DNA of 64,000 nucleotides from Litoditis marina (lineage: Eukaryota; Nematoda; Chromadorea; Rhabditida; Rhabditidae). Under the pieces are notes generated by a model. The model was not told the origin of the DNA, ran no database searches, and saw only the letters and a list, made by a program, of their open reading frames with translations. A program made the translations under genes and the position numbers. Positions 63,845-64,000 of this stretch are shown here, in pieces. The stretch covers positions 9,112,669-9,176,668 of the forward strand of contig OZ038439.1 in NCBI GenBank assembly GCA_964036275.1, in the 5' to 3' direction. Each line of letters opens with the position of its first letter. The first letter of the stretch is position 1.

Positions 63845-64000
63845 ACATTTGGAGGCCAGTATCTCGCGAAGGTATGGTCGCTGACCCACAATGCAGAAAC
63901 ACTGAGATTTGTACAAAAACTATTTTCCATTCCAAAAACGTCTAAAACTCAAACACAAATGTTTTACATTTCTGAATCTCGTTTTTGAATGAAACACTAA

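Larger units (their letters stand above)
44134..64000 (-). repeat. tRNA-Ser(CGA) tandem array, right arm, - orientation
   Basis: 39 units in reverse orientation: 35 with a full tRNA and 4 truncated at 52 nt. The spacing is 287 bp with great regularity (20 consecutive copies from 47903 to 53437). It is split by two retrotransposons at 44651-47730 and 53622-59179 and runs off the end of the window. Spacers are mostly of one type (tgctttgttttgatgttagt on the - strand), related to the left-arm type. Confidence 0.95.

Noticed and set aside
30657..63916. Dozens of 61-70 residue open frames (for example starting MYKSQCFC or MEWKIVF) as a protein family
   Set aside because: They run through the tRNA and spacer in two frames at once, end at arbitrary stops, and repeat only because the DNA repeats.
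30657..64000. A CRISPR-like array
   Set aside because: The repeated unit is about 287 bp, contains a tRNA, and has no short unique spacers. The surrounding genome is eukaryotic.

Overview
This is eukaryotic DNA, most likely from a nematode of the Caenorhabditis/Rhabditina type. The genes are split by introns with strong TTTTCAG-like acceptors, some acceptors lie a few bases before an ATG (candidate spliced-leader sites), and two genes belong to what looks like a nematode cysteine-rich secreted family. Introns and intergenic DNA are full of short inverted-repeat elements. The species cannot be named from sequence alone.

Unique-sequence half (1-30.5 kb). At 0.6-2.3 kb (+) a three-exon gene model gives a 152-residue single-pass membrane protein of unknown function. 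At 3.65-13.5 kb (-) an 18-exon gene, in frame throughout, encodes a 503-residue GH20 beta-N-acetylhexosaminidase of the hexosaminidase-D type with an N-terminal signal sequence and the catalytic HIGADE motif. Its introns carry copies of at least five families of short inverted-repeat elements. The 13.5-20.2 kb interval holds one intact tRNA-Gly(TCC), several tRNA-like remnants, a GA microsatellite and foldback repeats. At 20.2-24.6 kb and 26.4-30.1 kb (+) lie two tandem paralogues encoding secreted proteins with 14 shared cysteines. The first has no evident ATG and has a 132-bp perfect hairpin in an intron. The second is a clean seven-exon, 253-residue gene.

Satellite half (30.5 kb to the window end). 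This half is a tRNA megasatellite. Units of about 287 bp each carry an 82-nt tRNA-Ser with anticodon CGA. I count 76 full-length copies, one of which has anticodon AGA, and 12 copies cut at 52 nt that lack the B box. Copies left of 44.13 kb are on the + strand and copies right of it on the - strand, so two arrays meet tail to tail. Each arm shows longer-period repeats. The right arm holds two CR1/L2-like non-LTR retrotransposons. One (44.65-47.73 kb, -) is 5'-truncated and flanked by a 40-bp duplication. The other (53.6-59.2 kb, +) is nearly complete; its ORF1 and ORF2 are in the same frame, separated by one UAG, and its insertion is associated with loss of about 120 bp containing one tRNA gene.

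The tRNA copies keep their internal promoter boxes and a downstream T-run, so they could be transcribed by Pol III. Whether they supply tRNA, act as chromatin elements, or are passive satellite DNA cannot be decided from sequence.
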